Assembly (NCBI GenBank): GCA_002397465.1
Contig: DHAP01000015.1
Span: 1 to 15,911, forward strand
Direction of reading: 5' to 3'
Origin: Caryophanales bacterium UBA4951
GTDB lineage: Bacteria; Bacillota_I; Bacilli_A; RFN20; CAG-826
Length of the DNA stretch: 15,911 nt
Part shown: positions 14,063 to 15,911 of the stretch, in pieces
How positions within the stretch are numbered: the stretch's first letter is position 1
Layout of the letters: each line of letters begins with the position of its first letter
Position numbers and translations under genes: made by a program
Notes under the pieces: generated by a model
Told to the model about the DNA's origin: nothing
The model's database searches: none
The model's input: the letters and a program-made list of their open reading frames with translations, nothing else

Positions 14063-14437
14063 ATGAAAACGGATTATGTGAAGCTTGGAAGGATTCCTAA
14101 AAGCGTTGAAAGGAAATTAGACGTCGATTTCGGCGAAGGGATCTTCGTCTACGTGAATGATGAGCGTCTTAACGAGTTCACAAAAGAATACCCGACGTCA
14201 TATCTAGTCAAGTTAGAGGAGGCATCGAAGATTTTGAAACACGCCGATTTTGCAAGCTATGATGGCAAAGACCGGCTTTATCTCTTCAAAGAATATGTCA
14301 AAGAAGCGCATTTCTATAAAGTTGTTTTGGAACTTGAAAGGAACGGGGAATTCTATTTCCGAGCCTTATATCCTTATAAAGAAGAGAGGTTTCTCTCTCA
14401 AAAAGCGGATGCGAAAATCGTTTCGCTTGGGCCTTAG
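14063..14437 (+). CDS. hypothetical protein, 124 residues, faintly PBECR/barnase-like
   Basis: The start is set by GGTGGAGG (14050-14057), 5 bases before ATG 14063; the earlier GTG at 14048 would include the ribosome binding site. It is a small soluble alpha+beta protein: IFVYVNDERLNEFTKEYP (about 29-46), a helical part, then strands FYKVVLELERNGEFYFRALY (about 91-110). The order of elements recalls PBECR-type domains (phage proteins with barnase/EndoU/RelE-like nuclease folds), where a DERxxHIxxRHP-like helix precedes a final beta sheet. Here the expected histidines are absent, so any nuclease activity is doubtful, and I hold the resemblance weakly. Its stop overlaps the stop of the convergent membrane protein gene by four bases. 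No toxin or antitoxin partner is evident. Confidence 0.55.
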   Translation: MKTDYVKLGRIPKSVERKLDVDFGEGIFVYVNDERLNEFTKEYPTSYLVKLEEASKILKHADFASYDGKDRLYLFKEYVKEAHFYKVVLELERNGEFYFRALYPYKEERFLSQKADAKIVSLGP

Positions 14438-15147
14438 TTGATGCGGTCAGGCTCCCGCTTCTTATAAGCCCCGGCCCATAGGAAATTGAAGAAGATCATG
14501 GCGTAGGCGAGTATCACGAAACCGATCAGCAAGATGCCGGAGAAGATCCAAACCCCGCCCCAGCCCCCGTTTGCGGCGATTCCAGGAATGGCTGATGAGG
14601 CATAATTGACGATGTTGAAATAAGGATAGGCAAACCAGTCATGGCTCCAAAGATAGTTGGTGGCCAGGACAATCCAGAAATAGAAGAACGGGAAGATCAT
14701 CCAATAAAGGGCATGCTTCCATTTTACGGTGCCTTTTTCGCCGAAAAGGATGTAATCAAAAAGCAAAAGAAGGGGATAGACGATCCTTGAGATGGCAAAT
14801 AACTGAACATGGCCGTCTCTGATGAAAGTGCCATAGAAGATAGGAGCGGTGATGAAATAAGTGACCGTATCGGCGAGGACGTAAAAGAGACAGCAAAGGA
14901 ACAATGGGCTCCAGACGCCTGGGGCCAAGCCTTCGTTGCCCATCTTAAGTCCGATGGCGTTAGCGATGACTTCCGCTAAGACGACAAGGAGGGAGAACAA
15001 TGTGACTTCGGTTTCGAATGTCAGAAAGCTCGCCCAGTAGTTGCCGTCGAGGGCTCCGTCTTTGACCAAAACGGTCATGGCGTAAAAGCCAAAGAAAAGG
15101 ACGATTAGACGGTAAACGAATGCCCAATATCTCTTTCTTATAACCAT
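14434..15147 (-). CDS. multi-pass membrane protein, probable Pr6Pr family
   Basis: From ATG 15147 (MVIRKRYWAFVYRLIVLFFG) the product has 237 residues and about six or seven hydrophobic segments, near residues 8-25, 42-65, 80-105, 118-136, 145-168 and 200-225. The segment LLFDYILFGEKGTVKWKHAL, followed by MIFPFFYFWIVLA and FAYPYFNI, matches the pattern of Pr6Pr (FAR-17a/AIG1-like) membrane proteins, whose function in bacteria is unknown. Conserved acidic and histidine residues in that motif lie within the membrane. An earlier TTG start at 15219 would overlap the divergent Nudix gene, so I prefer 15147, which has a GAGAGAG about 10 bases upstream. The gene is convergent and overlaps the preceding gene's stop. 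Confidence 0.65.
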   Translation of the reverse strand: MVIRKRYWAFVYRLIVLFFGFYAMTVLVKDGALDGNYWASFLTFETEVTLFSLLVVLAEVIANAIGLKMGNEGLAPGVWSPLFLCCLFYVLADTVTYFITAPIFYGTFIRDGHVQLFAISRIVYPLLLLFDYILFGEKGTVKWKHALYWMIFPFFYFWIVLATNYLWSHDWFAYPYFNIVNYASSAIPGIAANGGWGGVWIFSGILLIGFVILAYAMIFFNFLWAGAYKKREPDRIN

Positions 15148-15187
15148 AGCCGATATTCTCTCTCTTTTATTCTTTTTTTCAAGGGAG

Positions 15188-15193
15188 GATAAT
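15188..15193 (+). promoter_or_regulatory. -10-like hexamer before the Nudix gene
   Basis: GATAAT matches the -10 consensus in five of six positions and ends 9 bases before ATG 15203. The GGGAGG at 15183-15188 overlaps it and lies 14 bases from the ATG, too far for a normal ribosome binding site. A leaderless start is therefore plausible. Confidence 0.35.
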
Positions 15194-15202
15194 GGCAGTT
15201 CT

Positions 15203-15727
15203 ATGGGAAAAACGCTCAAATTACGTGATAATCAGTACCCATTTGATGGTGTAAAAGAGGTTCGTGAGATTAGCAGGGGCCTCATCGAAGACGAAAACGG
15301 CTGCTTTGCCATTCACAAACTTCACCGCAACGACATCTTTGGCGATTATGCCTACTATGAGACGCCGGGCGGAGGAATCGATCCCGGAGAAGACGAGATA
15401 ACGGCTCTTAAAAGAGAATGCTACGAAGAAATCGGCTACAAGCTCAAAGACATCAAGAAGATCGGTGATGTCGAGGATTATTACAACCTAATCAAAAGAG
15501 AGAACCACAACCATTATTTCTATGCCAAATGCGATGGCTCATATTTAGGAAAGCATTTCAAAAGCGCGGGCGATAATTTCATCATTGAGACGCTGTACCT
15601 TCCAATCGAGGAAATCATTTCTTTGTATGAGTCTTCTCCTAAAGAGAAGATACCCTTGCTTTGCTACAACCGAGAGGTGCCAATGTGGGAGCTGCTCCTA
15701 AAAATGCGTAAAGAGGGGCTTATCTAA
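15203..15727 (+). CDS. Nudix hydrolase
   Basis: The 174-residue protein contains a complete Nudix box, GGIDPGEDEITALKRECYEE followed by IGY (residues about 58-80), which supplies the Mg-binding glutamates for cleaving nucleoside-diphosphate derivatives. Around it lie the usual beta strands (GCFAIHKLHRND; YYETPGGG). The preceding YETPGGGID is typical of ADP-sugar or (d)NTP pyrophosphatase relatives, but the substrate cannot be fixed from sequence. No extra domain is seen. An ATG at 15192 in another frame (20-codon frame MAVLWEKRSNYVIISTHLMV) lies just after GGGAGG and might overlap the true start. The gene is followed by tRNA-His without an intervening terminator. Confidence 0.88.
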   Translation: MGKTLKLRDNQYPFDGVKEVREISRGLIEDENGCFAIHKLHRNDIFGDYAYYETPGGGIDPGEDEITALKRECYEEIGYKLKDIKKIGDVEDYYNLIKRENHNHYFYAKCDGSYLGKHFKSAGDNFIIETLYLPIEEIISLYESSPKEKIPLLCYNREVPMWELLLKMRKEGLI

Positions 15728-15737
15728 GCAAAAACAC

Positions 15738-15766
15738 TTGCCTAGCACCCGCATAGTGCCTAAACT
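15738..15766 (+). promoter_or_regulatory. promoter of tRNA-His
   Basis: TTGCCT (15738-15743) and TAAACT (15761-15766) are 17 bases apart, and a start near 15773 would precede the tRNA by about four bases. Both hexamers match consensus at four of six positions. Confidence 0.5.
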
Positions 15767-15776
15767 AATACCCGCT

Positions 15777-15854
15777 GGCGGAATTGGTGAAGCGGTCTAA
15801 CACAACCGGCTGTGAACCGGCCATGCACGGGTTCGATTCCCGTATTCCGCCCCA
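15777..15854 (+). tRNA. tRNA-His, anticodon GTG
   Basis: The acceptor stem pairs GCGGAAT (15778-15784) with ATTCCGC (15844-15850). The T-stem pairs ACGGG with CCCGT around TTCGATT. The D-stem is three base pairs. The anticodon loop CTGTGAA places GTG at 15812-15814. The base before the acceptor, G-1 at 15777, faces C at 15851, the histidine identity pair, and CCA (15852-15854) is encoded. An A/C mismatch closes the outer anticodon stem. Confidence 0.95.
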
Positions 15855-15866
15855 TATTAGAACGAC

Positions 15867-15896
15867 AAAAGTGATACAATCGGGTATCACTTTTTT
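15867..15896 (+). terminator. rho-independent terminator after tRNA-His
   Basis: GTGATAC (15871-15877) pairs with GTATCAC (15884-15890), preceded by AAAA and followed by T6, so the stem can extend with A-T pairs. The loop is AATCGG. Confidence 0.85.
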
Positions 15897-15911
15897 GTGT
15901 CAATAACCGCG

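Noticed and set aside
15192..15254. 20-codon frame just upstream of and overlapping the Nudix start
   Set aside because: GGGAGG is only three bases before the ATG, too close for initiation, and the frame ends early. The Nudix frame itself is intact from 15203.
1..15911. CRISPR arrays, IS ends or long direct repeats
   Set aside because: Reading the window, I found no regularly spaced repeats and no transposase with paired terminal inverted repeats.

Overview
The window looks like a chromosomal segment of an anaerobic, fermentative Bacillota bacterium, possibly a gut-type Bacilli/Erysipelotrichia/RF39-like lineage. The evidence is a bifunctional AdhE, a Rex-type redox repressor, two [FeFe]-hydrogenase-type proteins, AGGAGG-like ribosome binding sites and moderate G+C. 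TGA is used as a stop (for example at 875, 3632 and 4568) and tryptophan is TGG, so the Mycoplasma code does not apply. The taxonomic placement is inference.

Layout. Positions 1-404 are A/T-rich and hold only a possible minus-strand reading frame running off the left edge. Positions 405-1587 encode an ECF sigma factor overlapping a single-pass membrane protein placed like an anti-sigma factor. A 387-base non-coding stretch with two hairpins, the second terminator-like, follows. Next come an unrecognised 206-residue protein with its own extended -10 promoter (1975-2595), and an alpha/beta-hydrolase gene broken by one frameshift (2875-3632). Positions 3720-5251 hold a two-gene ABC transporter of the YtrB type. 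A dense regulatory patch follows (5259-5370): two palindromes, a terminator and a promoter region.

The core is a six-gene transcription unit (5375-13239) with no visible internal terminator and tight spacing: a divergent Rex, AdhE, a small thioredoxin-fold [2Fe-2S] protein, a PAS-containing sensory-type [FeFe] hydrogenase, a PP2C/SpoIIE phosphatase with an unrecognised C-terminal domain, and a catalytic-looking group-B-like [FeFe] hydrogenase. Read together, this is a redox-disposal module. NADH and reduced ferredoxin can leave as ethanol (AdhE) or as H2 (hydrogenase). Rex would sense NADH/NAD+, and the PAS hydrogenase plus phosphatase could sense H2 or redox state. The phosphatase's substrate is not in the window.

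The right part (13297-15900) is housekeeping and small genes: a minus-strand TrmH/SpoU methyltransferase, a small protein of uncertain function, a minus-strand membrane protein resembling Pr6Pr, a Nudix hydrolase, and tRNA-His(GTG) with its own promoter, encoded G-1 and CCA, and a strong terminator. Three genes (405, 14004 minus and 15203) have a -10-like hexamer only 7 to 9 bases before the start codon and no usable Shine-Dalgarno, which suggests leaderless transcripts.
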